64,000 nt of DNA, taken from the NCBI RefSeq assembly GCF_000743355.1, contig NZ_JQEI01000033.1, positions 1 through 64,000 on the forward strand, read 5' to 3'. The notes beneath the pieces were generated by a model, which did not search any database, was not told the DNA's origin, and saw nothing but the letters and a program-made list of their open reading frames with translations. Positions 52,488 through 61,029 of the stretch are shown piece by piece; the first letter of the stretch is position 1, and each line of letters opens with the position of its first letter. A program made the position numbers and the translations under genes. The DNA is from Serratia sp. Ag1 (GTDB taxonomy: Bacteria > Pseudomonadota > Gammaproteobacteria > Enterobacterales > Enterobacteriaceae).

Positions 52488-53547
52488 CACGTGCCTCCTG
52501 TTGCAAGCGTTTGAGCAGTTCCAGCTCAGCCTGGAAATCAACGTAGTGCGGCAATTTGAGGTGGGATACAAAACCGGCGGCCTCCACGTTATCGGCATGA
52601 GACAGCACAAATTCCTCGTCCTGCGCTGGGCTGGTGACGCTTTCGCCGTATTCAGCGGTTTGCAGGGCACGATCCACCATCGCCATCGCCATGGCTTTAC
52701 GCTCTGAACGGCCAAACACCAGCCCGTAACCCCGGGTGAAATGCGGTAACTGACCGGGGGGATCGACAAAGCCGTTCACCGTTTCGCATTCGGTCAGCAG
52801 GATTTCGCCAATGTCTATCGCGAAACCAAGCTCCTCTGGCACAATTTCAACCGTCACCGAACCGCTGCGGATCTCCCCGGCAAACGGGTGGTTGCGGCCA
52901 TAACCGCGCTGGGTGGAGTAGCTTAATGCCAGCAGGAAGCCTTCATCACCGCGTACCAACTGCTGTAGCCGAGCCGACCGTGAACAGGGATAGACCGGCG
53001 GATTGCGGGTGATGTCGTCTGGCACGCGGCCATCGTCCTGCTCGGCCAGTGCCAACTGTTGCTGACAGAGCAAGTCAAACACGTGGGAGCAACTTTCCGG
53101 CAGCGGTTCGTCACCCTGCGGTGCCACTGGCGTTGCCCCTTCCGCCAGCAGCGCAAAATCCAGCAGCCGGTGGGTATAGTCGTATGTCGGGCCAAGCACC
53201 TGACCGCCGGGCAATTCTTTGTAAACCGCCGAAATGCGCCGCTCCAACCGCATATTGGCAGTCAGCAACGGTTCACTCACCGCCAGGCGCGGCAAAGTGG
53301 TGCGATAGGCTCGCAGCAGAAAGATGGCTTCTACCAGATCGCCACTGGCCTGTTTGATCGCCAACGCTGCCAACTCGCGATCGTAGATACCGCCCTCGGT
53401 CATCACCCGATCCACCGCCAACCCAAGCTGCTGGCCGAGCTGTTCTGCGCTGAGCTCGGGTACGCTTTCATCGCCACGCCGCAGGTGTTCTTGCAATTGA
53501 TGGGCTGCCTCAATGGCTTTTTCGCCCCCTTTTACCGCAACGTACAT
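52480..53547 (-). CDS. phnI: C-P lyase subunit PhnI
   Basis: 355 residues from MYVAVKGGEKAIEAAHQL, coupled to phnH by an ATGA overlap. Family markers: ALSYSTQRGYGRNHPFAGEI (about 224-243), RSGSVTVEIVPEELGF and THRLLDFALLAEG. PhnI forms the purine-displacing activity with PhnG/H/L in which ATP or GTP is joined to phosphonate. Length equals the usual PhnI. Confidence 0.95.
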   Translation of the reverse strand: MYVAVKGGEKAIEAAHQLQEHLRRGDESVPELSAEQLGQQLGLAVDRVMTEGGIYDRELAALAIKQASGDLVEAIFLLRAYRTTLPRLAVSEPLLTANMRLERRISAVYKELPGGQVLGPTYDYTHRLLDFALLAEGATPVAPQGDEPLPESCSHVFDLLCQQQLALAEQDDGRVPDDITRNPPVYPCSRSARLQQLVRGDEGFLLALSYSTQRGYGRNHPFAGEIRSGSVTVEIVPEELGFAIDIGEILLTECETVNGFVDPPGQLPHFTRGYGLVFGRSERKAMAMAMVDRALQTAEYGESVTSPAQDEEFVLSHADNVEAAGFVSHLKLPHYVDFQAELELLKRLQQEARDE

Positions 53548-54128
53548 CAGCACTCCTCCACGTGGGTGGTTCGCGGCAGTGCCATCAGGCATGCACCGCA
53601 GGTCAGGACGATATCCAGGCCCAGCGGGAACCGCTGTGGCCGTTCGAGCAGATAATCCCGCAGCGCGCTGGGCAACTGGGGTGAGATTTCCCGTTGTTTT
53701 TCAATGCCGGGGCCCGTCAGCCGCAGCGCCGGGCCGCCCTCCAGGGTGTTCAGTTGCACCAGCAGGGTGGCGCCAAGCTCTGGCGAAATTTCACTGCCAT
53801 GCGGTAATGCCTGCAAATCAGCAGCCTGCAGATGCTCATCGAACAGCGCCAGACCAATCTCGCCGTGCTTGGCAGCAAGCGGCGCTCCGGTATGAAAGCG
53901 AATATTGGTCAGCACTTGTTGATTGTTTAACCCTGCGGAGAGATGAAGCGGGGTTTCCCGATCGGCCAGCGTCAGCAAGACGGCGGTGCTGGCGGCGTTC
54001 AACGTGCTCCATGCTGGGCCCCCCGGCAACGTCACCTGTTGCCCCGGTTCACTTAAGGCTTTTAAAATCAGGCGGAAAACCTGTTGAGATTGCTCAATCG
54101 GTTGGTCAAATCCAGCCAATAACGTCAT
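53547..54128 (-). CDS. phnH: C-P lyase subunit PhnH
   Basis: 193 residues. Family features: MTLLAGFDQPIEQSQQVFRL at the start, EPGQQVTLPGGPAWSTLNA, FHTGAPLAAK and, at the end, LERPQRFPLGLDIVLTCG. A structural dimer in the PhnGHIJ complex. It begins 3 bases after phnG and overlaps phnI. Confidence 0.93.
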   Translation of the reverse strand: MTLLAGFDQPIEQSQQVFRLILKALSEPGQQVTLPGGPAWSTLNAASTAVLLTLADRETPLHLSAGLNNQQVLTNIRFHTGAPLAAKHGEIGLALFDEHLQAADLQALPHGSEISPELGATLLVQLNTLEGGPALRLTGPGIEKQREISPQLPSALRDYLLERPQRFPLGLDIVLTCGACLMALPRTTHVEEC

Positions 54129-54131
54129 GGT

Positions 54132-54575
54132 TTACTCCCCTCGTACCAGCGTGAAGAAATCCACTCGGCTGGCAGCAACAGAACGGGCACGCTGTTGGCG
54201 CTGCTCCTGCTGCAGTGCCGCCAAGGGTTCAATCAACCGCTGTTGCAACAGTTCATGGCTGCCGGGCTGTTGCAGCAGGGCATCAATCAGCGCACACAGT
54301 TCGGCATGGGCTTTGTCTCGCCCGCTGATATAGCTGTAACCCTGGCCACCGTTCTCCAACTGCACCACTGCGCGGGTGACGGTCATATCCCCCAGCACAA
54401 AACGGCGGCCCGTGGCCCCCATCCGCCCCTGCAACTGGGCCAGACCGATCTCCGGTGCGCGCAAGCTGTGGTAACTCGGGCTGAGGTTCAGCGCCTGCCA
54501 GTGGCTGCGCAACTGAGCTGGCTGGCTATGCGCCAACACCGACATCCAGCGTTGTCTCTGCTGTAAAGCTTGCAT
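54132..54575 (-). CDS. phnG: C-P lyase subunit PhnG
   Basis: 147 residues. LRAPEIGLAQLQGRMGATGRRF in two parts (about 39-60) and the invariant EMTVTRAVVQL-like segment (here GDMTVTRAVVQLENGGQGY) are family markers. It pairs with PhnI and PhnL in the first reaction. Its ATG directly follows the phnF stop. Confidence 0.93.
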   Translation of the reverse strand: MQALQQRQRWMSVLAHSQPAQLRSHWQALNLSPSYHSLRAPEIGLAQLQGRMGATGRRFVLGDMTVTRAVVQLENGGQGYSYISGRDKAHAELCALIDALLQQPGSHELLQQRLIEPLAALQQEQRQQRARSVAASRVDFFTLVRGE

Positions 54576-55304
54576 TCAGTGCTCCATTGTCAGTTCGATC
54601 ATGTCGGCACGCGCCAGGCTGACGGAATATTCCGCCACCCGCTCGCTACCGGTACAGGTGTTCAGGGTGCGCACGCACAGCAAAGGGGCATGGGTGGCGA
54701 TCTCCAGCAGGCGGCTCTCTTTAGCCTGAGCACGACGCGCGTTGATGCGAGTCTGATGGCGAGTCAGCGGCTGATGGATATGTTGCTGGATAAACTGATG
54801 CAGTGAACCACTGTGGAACTGTTGCAATGCGGGCCACCAGTCAAGATCGGGCAGATAGTGGTCGATCACACTGATCGGGATCCCGTTCACACGGCGCAAA
54901 GTGCGCAGGTGGATGATGGTCTCCCCTTCTTGGCGCGAAAGTGCGCTGGCAATATGCCCGTTGCACGGGCGCAGTACCGCAAGCAAACGTTCACTGGTGG
55001 GGTGGCTGCCCTGCTCCAGCAAATTCTGGCTGAAACGGGCATTGGCATGCAGCGGATAATTAAAGGGACGCATCAGCACCAGAATGCCGATACCGTGGCG
55101 GCGCTGTAGCCAGCCACGATCGACCAGTTGATCTACTGCACGGCGCAGCGTGTGGCGATTGACCTGATAACGTTCGGCAAGCTGTTGTTCAGAGGGCAGA
55201 TAATCGCCACAACGGTATTGGTTACCCAGTTCCTGTTCCAACTGGGCGGCAATCTGCTGATAGCGTGTCGGGTAACTGGTCGGATGTCTAGATAAGTGTG
55301 TCAT
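54576..55304 (-). CDS. phnF: GntR/HutC-family regulator PhnF
   Basis: 242 residues. N-terminal winged helix: YQQIAAQLEQELGNQYRCGDYLPSEQQL in two parts, then QVNRHTLRRAVDQLVDRGW. C-terminal UTRA domain (about 85-240) that binds the effector. First full-length gene of the operon, cotranscribed with the C-P lyase genes; its start overlaps the end of a 20-codon frame. Local repressor of phosphonate genes, in addition to phosphate control. Confidence 0.92.
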   Translation of the reverse strand: MTHLSRHPTSYPTRYQQIAAQLEQELGNQYRCGDYLPSEQQLAERYQVNRHTLRRAVDQLVDRGWLQRRHGIGILVLMRPFNYPLHANARFSQNLLEQGSHPTSERLLAVLRPCNGHIASALSRQEGETIIHLRTLRRVNGIPISVIDHYLPDLDWWPALQQFHSGSLHQFIQQHIHQPLTRHQTRINARRAQAKESRLLEIATHAPLLCVRTLNTCTGSERVAEYSVSLARADMIELTMEH

Positions 55305-55363
55305 AGAAAAAACTCCGACACGTTACCTGGTTGGTGGGATATGCAGACAGCGATGGTATTCAT
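55301..55363 (-). CDS. 20-codon leader frame coupled to phnF
   Basis: The frame MNTIAVCISHQPGNVSEFFL starts at an ATG 8 bases after GGAG and ends at TGA that overlaps the phnF ATG (ATGA). phnF itself has only a poor ribosome site, so its translation is likely coupled to this leader. Whether the peptide has a function cannot be told. A longer frame of 74 codons extends upstream but begins in repeat-derived sequence. Confidence 0.5.
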   Translation of the reverse strand: MNTIAVCISHQPGNVSEFFL

Positions 55364-55409
55364 AATCGGCGCTCCATAACAAAAGTTAGCGTTATGTTGC
55401 CGCTTGCTG

Positions 55410-55449
55410 ATGACAATCGCGTTACGTCGGGATGGCGAATTGATGAACA
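55410..55449 (-). promoter_or_regulatory. Pho-box-like array upstream of the phn operon
   Basis: In plus-strand notation four heptamers follow each other in exact 11-base steps: ATGACAA (55410), GTTACGT (55421), ATGGCGA (55432) and ATGAACA (55443). The complement of the Pho half-site is ATGACAG; the first matches 6 of 7, the others about 4 of 7. On the minus strand CATAAC follows 14 bases after the array as a possible -10. Confidence 0.45.
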
Positions 55450-55516
55450 ATGTGGGGGGATGGCTGCAAGCTGTTCGATTAAAAAACCGTGCGCTATACC
55501 CCAGATAATTCGAGCT

Positions 55517-55549
55517 GCTGTTCAAAAACGCAATGCGCTTTTGAACAGC
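55517..55549 (-). terminator. Hairpin 3' of the phospholipase gene
   Basis: Inverted repeat GCTGTTCAAAA / TTTTGAACAGC (11 bp, with a further CGC/GCG inside) 43 bases past the phospholipase stop. It joins a partial copy of the dispersed repeat (AATAATTCGAGCTGC-like, 55497-55516). Probably ends phospholipase transcription before the phn promoter region. Confidence 0.6.
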
Positions 55550-55592
55550 ACTGACGCAGGTTCACCGGAATAAGATTCAGATGGGCAATGCC

Positions 55593-57788
55593 CTATAACA
55601 TGCCCATGGCTGGATCGGTGATGGTATGCTTGCCGGTCTCAATGCGGCCAGCAAAACGCCGGTAGTAAACCGGTAACTCCTGGCACGTCACCTCAAAGTC
55701 ATACCAGTTACCGCTCTCACTCAGATCCCAGGTCTGTTCTTGCTGTGCACCCGCGGCCACGCTAATCACCCAAGGCCCATCGCCAAGATATGCTTTTGCC
55801 GCAACATTAAAGACACAGGGCCGATCGCTGTTGTTCATCAAGGTGACCATCACCTTGCCATAAGTGATGTCATAACAGACTCGTATTTCCGGCTCCGCAG
55901 CACTGCTACCCTGAGTTAATTCCCCAGCAAAAGCACGATGATAGCCATTCGGGCCAAGTACCCACAAATCATAAAGCCCTGCATCGGCGGTATCGAGTAC
56001 CCAAATATCATCTAATTGCTTACCCGCCTCAACGACGTAACGGCGTGGTATACGCTCCAGATGCAGCTTATCGTATACATGAAATACCGCCGCCTGGTTG
56101 CCCGTATTGGCAAAGATCAGGCTCACTATCTGAGCCTGCGCATCCGTACGGGCACTGGTATGCAGTTCATAAGGCAATGCGCGTGAAGGTTTTATCCCCA
56201 CTTGCTGAGTCGGTAAGCCCTGCTCTGACGGGACCGGGATCTTTAGCAGGGTCTCCTGCATTTGCCGCAGTCTGTCCGCGTACTCTTTGGTACTACGCCC
56301 CGCCAGCGTAGGCAATGGTTCAACATTAGGATTGGCAAAGTTAAACGCACTGGTTAAGTCGCCAAATACGGCACGCCGGAAGGGGCTGATATTCTCTTCT
56401 GCCACACCAAATCGCGCTTCCAGAAAGCGTAGTACCGACGTGTGGTCAAACTGTTGTGAATTAACCCAACCGCCACGGCTCCAAGGGGAAATGACATACA
56501 TCGGCACACGTGGGCCAGGGCCATAACAATCTTTGTCCTGAGGGGGCATTCTGGTGCCATCAACTACCGGGTGCGTGTAATACTCATACGATAACTGCTC
56601 ATCGCTGAGTGTCGATTTGCCGACAGGTTGATCATTCTCGTCCAATGAAGGGGCGCACGGGGGCGGCATATGGTCAAAAAAGCCATCATTTTCGTCGAAG
56701 TTGACAAATAATACCGTCTTACTCCAGACCTCTGGATCCGCAGTTAATGCATCCAGAATTTCTTGCGTGTACCAAGCCCCCTGTACCGGGCTGGAAGGAC
56801 CGGGGTGTTCAGAATAGGCAGCAGGCGCAATAATCCAACTCACCTGCGGTAAGTTACCTGCCAGGACGTCCGCTTTAAAACTGGCCAGAAAACCGCCGTC
56901 GGGCATGGTATTGGCCACACCTTTGTACAACCCATTACTATCAACCGCCGGGTCATAAGCCGGGTTATCATCAAAATCCAGGTCGTTATAGACAGGTTTG
57001 CCCGAAAGAAGATTTGCCTCGCGATATTGACGGAATCCCGCCAGTGGGTTGTCGGTATAATTATCAGGCAGGTTCTGATAAACCTTCCAGGTCACGCCGT
57101 GAGCTTCCAGGCGTTCAGGGTAAGTTGTCCAGTCGTAGGCATAATTCAGATCGGTATCCGTGTTGAATTCATCAAACACGTTGTTAACCACCACCTTACC
57201 TGTGGAAGTGGTGGCGCCGTTGGTCCCTGTCATATGGAATAAACGGTTGCTATTCGTTCCGCCATGCAGCGAACAATAATAGGCATCACAAATGGTAAAC
57301 GCATTTGCCATGGCAAACTGGAACTGTAATTCCTGTTCAGCAAAATAGGACATGGATTGAGGCTGTTTGTATTGCGGCCAATTCGTCATGCGGCCTTTAT
57401 CCCAGGCATTTCTGGCATCAACCCAAGAATGCGGCGTGCCTGCAACACGTTGTGCATTACCCTGACGTTGATCGAGTCGATAAGGCAAGATGACATTCCC
57501 ATTGCCATCACCCTGTTGCCAAACGCTGAAATCATTCGGTAATGGAATGGTAAAGCGATCGCCGAAACCACGCACACCAGGAAAAGTACCAAAATAATTA
57601 TCAAAAGAGCGGTTTTCCTGCATAAATATGACAACGTGTTCGACGTCATGAATAGTGCCGGTTTTATTGTTTGCCGCAATCGCCAGTGCTTTCTGAATGC
57701 TGGGGGGGAACATCTGTATTGCAGTCATCGCAGCAACCGTGCTTAATGATCCTTTTAAAAATTTGCGCTTACTTTTATCGATGCTCAT
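55593..57788 (-). CDS. Exported phosphocholine-type phospholipase C
   Basis: 731 residues. The signature VVIFMQENRSFDNYFGTFPG (about 52-71) and NFDENDGFFDHMPPP mark the bacterial phospholipase C / acid phosphatase superfamily; two C-terminal DUF756-type beta domains follow (YELHTSARTD, then NRSDRP-like and GNWYDFEVTC blocks). The N-terminus SKRKFLKGSLSTVAAMTAIQ resembles a twin-arginine signal but has Lys-Arg in place of Arg-Arg. It cleaves phospholipids, releasing phosphorylated head groups. Neighbours are phosphate-scavenging genes, so a nutritional role fits; a virulence role is also known in the family. No lipase chaperone gene is adjacent. Confidence 0.85.
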   Translation of the reverse strand: MSIDKSKRKFLKGSLSTVAAMTAIQMFPPSIQKALAIAANNKTGTIHDVEHVVIFMQENRSFDNYFGTFPGVRGFGDRFTIPLPNDFSVWQQGDGNGNVILPYRLDQRQGNAQRVAGTPHSWVDARNAWDKGRMTNWPQYKQPQSMSYFAEQELQFQFAMANAFTICDAYYCSLHGGTNSNRLFHMTGTNGATTSTGKVVVNNVFDEFNTDTDLNYAYDWTTYPERLEAHGVTWKVYQNLPDNYTDNPLAGFRQYREANLLSGKPVYNDLDFDDNPAYDPAVDSNGLYKGVANTMPDGGFLASFKADVLAGNLPQVSWIIAPAAYSEHPGPSSPVQGAWYTQEILDALTADPEVWSKTVLFVNFDENDGFFDHMPPPCAPSLDENDQPVGKSTLSDEQLSYEYYTHPVVDGTRMPPQDKDCYGPGPRVPMYVISPWSRGGWVNSQQFDHTSVLRFLEARFGVAEENISPFRRAVFGDLTSAFNFANPNVEPLPTLAGRSTKEYADRLRQMQETLLKIPVPSEQGLPTQQVGIKPSRALPYELHTSARTDAQAQIVSLIFANTGNQAAVFHVYDKLHLERIPRRYVVEAGKQLDDIWVLDTADAGLYDLWVLGPNGYHRAFAGELTQGSSAAEPEIRVCYDITYGKVMVTLMNNSDRPCVFNVAAKAYLGDGPWVISVAAGAQQEQTWDLSESGNWYDFEVTCQELPVYYRRFAGRIETGKHTITDPAMGML

Positions 57789-57835
57789 AGCCGATCCCTT
57801 TGTTTTGATATGCGCTCAAAAACTCCATTCATATC

Positions 57836-57922
57836 TACCCAAAATAATTCGAGTTGCTGGTAGTGGCCACGAAGTACGAGTCACTCAGCCAACACTCAAA
57901 CAATTTTAAGTATGACGGGTAT
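57836..57922 (-). repeat. Short copy of dispersed palindromic repeat, inverted
   Basis: Starts ACCCAAAATAATTCGAGTTGC and ends ACGGGTAT, the reverse orientation of the copy at 58225-58304. The two flank the small lipoprotein gene. Confidence 0.7.
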
Positions 57923-57964
57923 AAACCCAGAGCACATATATCTCAAGATATTTGAATGACTTGA

Positions 57965-58180
57965 TTATGGTGCGCAGCGCACGACGCCTGGCTTTTCTTG
58001 TTTATCATCCGTTGATTCTGTCGATAAATTTGATGAGCCTGATGATATACTTGAATTGGCTGGCAGCCTTTGAGTCGTTGAAGAATCACACGCGGATAAA
58101 AATGCCACACCCAATATAACCATCAATAAATAAAATAGCTTTTTAACCCAAGCTAACTGGCGATAAGTATTAACATACAT
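57965..58180 (-). CDS. Small lipoprotein
   Basis: 71 residues. A basic and hydrophobic N-terminus (VKKLFYLLMVILGVAFLSAC) ends in the lipobox LSAC, so a mature lipoprotein of about 41 residues, rich in Ser/Thr (SSISSGSSNLSTEST), is expected. GGGAG 8-9 bases before the ATG supports the start. Its family is unknown to me. It lies between the phospholipase and nucleotidase genes, all on the minus strand, between two inverted repeat copies. Confidence 0.6.
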   Translation of the reverse strand: MYVNTYRQLAWVKKLFYLLMVILGVAFLSACDSSTTQRLPANSSISSGSSNLSTESTDDKQEKPGVVRCAP

Positions 58181-58224
58181 ATTTTACTCTCCCTATTGAT
58201 GACGTTTCCTGTTACTCATTTTTC

Positions 58225-58304
58225 TATACCCGTCATACGTCAAGTTGCTTGAGTGTTAGCTGAGTGACTCATACTGCAAGCAACTCGAATTATTTAGGGT
58301 ATAT
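58225..58304 (+). repeat. Short copy of dispersed palindromic repeat
   Basis: Reads TATACCCGTCATACGTCAAGTTGC at the left and GCAACTCGAATTATTTAGGG at the right, about 80 bp, with inverted ends. Complete short version of the element at 8841-9039. Confidence 0.75.
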
Positions 58305-58314
58305 ACAAAAATAA

Positions 58315-60360
58315 TTACTTGGATAAATCGATCTGGTATAGGCTCATACCATTACCGTCATCCGCTCTGTATAGGCTGATATTCATTAAACCGATGCTCT
58401 GTGCATAGGCCAATTTCTCTGCGGCAGAACGGAAAATAACCGGGCCAGCCGTGGTCACTGGAGCAAAACGCCAGCTGCGTGCGCTGCCGTCCTGCTCACG
58501 TGTCAAGACTGACCGATTTTTGATGTAATTTATCAGTACATCGCGATTATTATCCGGTGAGGCATAGATAATCCGATCCGCTGTTAGCCCTGGGAAACCA
58601 CCGCCACCGGTTGCCCGATAATTGTTGGTGGCAATAATAAATTGCTGGCTATCGTCTATCGGTTGCCCTTTATAAGTAAGGTCAACAATTCGTTTGCCGA
58701 CAGGTTGCGTGATATCAATCTGATATTTCAAATCACTGGAGGTAAACATATCAAAGTTGAAACTGGGAAATGAGCTAGTCAAGTTTTGCGCCACTTCAGA
58801 CGCAGGATCAATCTGATTAAAGCGCCCCGCTGCTTTTTCCAGCCAACCTTTGACAATATCCCCCGTGACCAGTACCGCATAGACCGTATTCGGATACAGA
58901 TAAAGATCGGCGGCGTTATAAATAGAGAGAGCCCCTGCTTCAACTACCGTAAAATCACCTGCGCCAGAAAAGCCCCCCTTAAATGGCGCACTGACGGAGA
59001 GAACCGGAATATCATGATATTGGGGGAAATTAAGATCGACATAGGTCCTGACATAGTCTGCCTGAGCTGCATTGACAATCTGAATGGCAGAAACGTCGCC
59101 AACATCAGCAAAATAGGTGGTCATATCAAAATCACTGCGTCCAATCGGTGTTTTGACGTAATCAATCACTTCTTCGTGAACGGCCTGAATCGTTGGTAAA
59201 ATTGACGGATCGGCAGCCACATAGGTTTTTGTATCGGCATCTAATAGCGTTTTTTCCAATTCAACACGGGTGTTTTCCTTGCTCACGCTCCAACCGGATT
59301 GATCGTGCTGTAGAGTCAAATGAATTAACCCGATAGCCTTCCCCCAATAGCTGGCCATGACTGCCGGAACACCATTGATAAAACCACTTTTACTATCAAC
59401 ACCTGGTGCATTGCAGGCGCTGCTATTACAGAATGCCAGCGGGAATTCATTGTGGGAGTGCCCCATAATGATCGCATCTATCCCGGGAACTTTCGCCAGA
59501 TAATAGTTGGCGTTTTCCATCTCTGCTGAGTAAGCATCGGCGCTATAGCCACCGTGGGACAGTGCGATAACCAGATCGGCACCTTCTGCCTTGGCCATAG
59601 GAACATATTTTTCAGCAGCTTCGACAACACCGCTGACGCCGATCTGCCCATCCAGCCAGCGCTTATCCCAATTCATAATAGGCGGCGGCGTGAAACCAAT
59701 CACGGCGATCTTGATAGACGCCTGACTTTCCTGGCCTTGTGCGTCATAGATTTTCAGGTTTTTATTCAGAATGACATAGGGTTTATAAAGTGGCTTGCCG
59801 TCCTTTTGGCTCCAGACATTGGATGAGACCAGCGGAAAGTTGGGGCCAACACACTTTTTTTGTTCACTCACTGCAGGCAGCGCCGCGATATTGAACGTTG
59901 CACCAGTCACCTGAGCCAGATAAGGCAAACCGTAATTGAATTCATGGTTACCCAAACTCCCAGCATCATAGCCTATTTCATCCATCGCTTGGTAAATGGC
60001 CAACTTTTCATCACAGCTAACAGGGTTAACCTGCGCCTGATAGTCTGCCAGGGCCGTGCCTTGAATGGTGTCACCATTATCAACCAGCAGAACATTACTG
60101 TATTTGCTTTTAGCTTCCCGCAGCAGCGTGGCCGTTCGCTCAAACCCGAAGCTATTATCCTCGCTAAGCTTGAAATAATCATAACTCAGGACGCTGGCAT
60201 GAAGATCGGTAGTCGAAACCAGCGTCAGTTCGCTGGTGCCGATGACCGGAGCGACAGCAGTATCTGCTCGATCGCTGCTTGAATCACAGGCCTCTAACGC
60301 CAATACCACAATGGATAGAAGAGACAGCGAAATAATATTTTTCTTAGCACCGGCTAACAT
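58315..60360 (-). CDS. Lipid-anchored 5'-nucleotidase / 2',3'-cyclic-nucleotide phosphodiesterase
   Basis: 681 residues from MLAGAKKNI, which follows GGAGAGCTT; the open frame starts earlier without a ribosome site. The signal ends at a lipobox-like LEAC, then DSSSDR. Metallophosphatase motifs: LVSTTDLHA (metal), LVDNGDTIQG, LGNHEFNYG and IMGHSHNEFP. The C-terminal nucleotidase domain with NNYRATGGGGFPG is present. It resembles CpdB/UshA but carries a lipid anchor. It hydrolyses nucleotides in the periplasm for phosphate and nucleoside use. It has its own promoter region with a possible degenerate Pho box (60460-60488) and TATACT. Confidence 0.85.
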   Translation of the reverse strand: MLAGAKKNIISLSLLSIVVLALEACDSSSDRADTAVAPVIGTSELTLVSTTDLHASVLSYDYFKLSEDNSFGFERTATLLREAKSKYSNVLLVDNGDTIQGTALADYQAQVNPVSCDEKLAIYQAMDEIGYDAGSLGNHEFNYGLPYLAQVTGATFNIAALPAVSEQKKCVGPNFPLVSSNVWSQKDGKPLYKPYVILNKNLKIYDAQGQESQASIKIAVIGFTPPPIMNWDKRWLDGQIGVSGVVEAAEKYVPMAKAEGADLVIALSHGGYSADAYSAEMENANYYLAKVPGIDAIIMGHSHNEFPLAFCNSSACNAPGVDSKSGFINGVPAVMASYWGKAIGLIHLTLQHDQSGWSVSKENTRVELEKTLLDADTKTYVAADPSILPTIQAVHEEVIDYVKTPIGRSDFDMTTYFADVGDVSAIQIVNAAQADYVRTYVDLNFPQYHDIPVLSVSAPFKGGFSGAGDFTVVEAGALSIYNAADLYLYPNTVYAVLVTGDIVKGWLEKAAGRFNQIDPASEVAQNLTSSFPSFNFDMFTSSDLKYQIDITQPVGKRIVDLTYKGQPIDDSQQFIIATNNYRATGGGGFPGLTADRIIYASPDNNRDVLINYIKNRSVLTREQDGSARSWRFAPVTTAGPVIFRSAAEKLAYAQSIGLMNISLYRADDGNGMSLYQIDLSK

Positions 60361-60494
60361 AAGCTCTCCAGAAAATAGGGGTATCTTTTGCACACTGATT
60401 GATACCATAGAAAACATCGGTCCATGATTAAATATAAAAAATCAGAGTATAAAGCGTCTATTACATCGGGATTTCAGTTTAATGAATAATGCAA

Positions 60495-60545
60495 TAATGA
60501 CGGGTGAAACTATCTACTCTAACCGAGTCAGCAATGCCGTCATTA
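60495..60545. repeat. Inverted repeat upstream of the nucleotidase gene
   Basis: TAATGACGG (60495-60503) and CCGTCATTA (60537-60545) are perfect complements 33 bases apart, with an inner ACTC/GAGT pair. It could be an operator, a short mobile repeat or a recombination site; the sequence does not decide. Confidence 0.4.
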
Positions 60546-60984
60546 TGCTTTAAATATACTCCTGACGACTCTCAGAATAGCAGCTTACATGCAACGCACA
60601 TTAAATTCAGAATGTACCGATATCCAGCAGCAACCTTTCAGCCAAGCCAACCTTTCTGCTTCAGAGCAATTGAACATGCTTGGGGCTTTGATGATTTCTG
60701 TAAGCTAAAAATGTAGGATTAGAGATAAAGGGATCTTCTGCGGGAGTAATAACGTGAGCCACGTTTGGTGAGATGAATACGCATTAAGGCAGTTGCGTTT
60801 AGCAATGGGAATTTTTTGGGGAGATAAGCGTAGGAAACAACTAGCAGGAAGAAATGGCGGAGGAGCAGTCCGCCTATCAACAACACAACCCAACGTAATT
60901 CATCTTAAAAGATAAATATAAAACAATAAGTTAAAAACAAACCCACTTAAAGCCGCACAACCACACCTAACCAAAATCAACCAT

Positions 60985-61008
60985 CGATGGCATACTCGAT
61001 GGCATACT
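60985..61008 (+). repeat. Tandem 12-base repeat before the integrase
   Basis: CGATGGCATACT occurs twice without a gap, 22 bases before the integrase start. Short direct repeats at this place are expected for integrase arm-binding sites or an autoregulatory site. Confidence 0.5.
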
Positions 61009-61029
61009 GACATCTCAAGGATTTTACAG

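Larger units (their letters stand above)
60361..61029. other. Boundary between the core genome and the integrase island
   Basis: 669 bases without a supported gene or RNA gene. It includes the nucleotidase promoter (CTGAAAT-N4-ATGTAAT, then TATACT about 8 bases on), the inverted repeat at 60495-60545 and the integrase-side direct repeats. No tRNA, the usual target of such integrases, could be found here. Confidence 0.5.

Noticed and set aside
52488-52769. Longer start for phnJ
   Set aside because: The added residues overlap phnI in another frame; MNDVLTGYNLGYLDEQ is the known start pattern of PhnJ.
60504-60716. Plus-strand frame of 70 codons between nucleotidase and integrase
   Set aside because: It starts inside an inverted repeat, lacks a ribosome site and resembles no protein.
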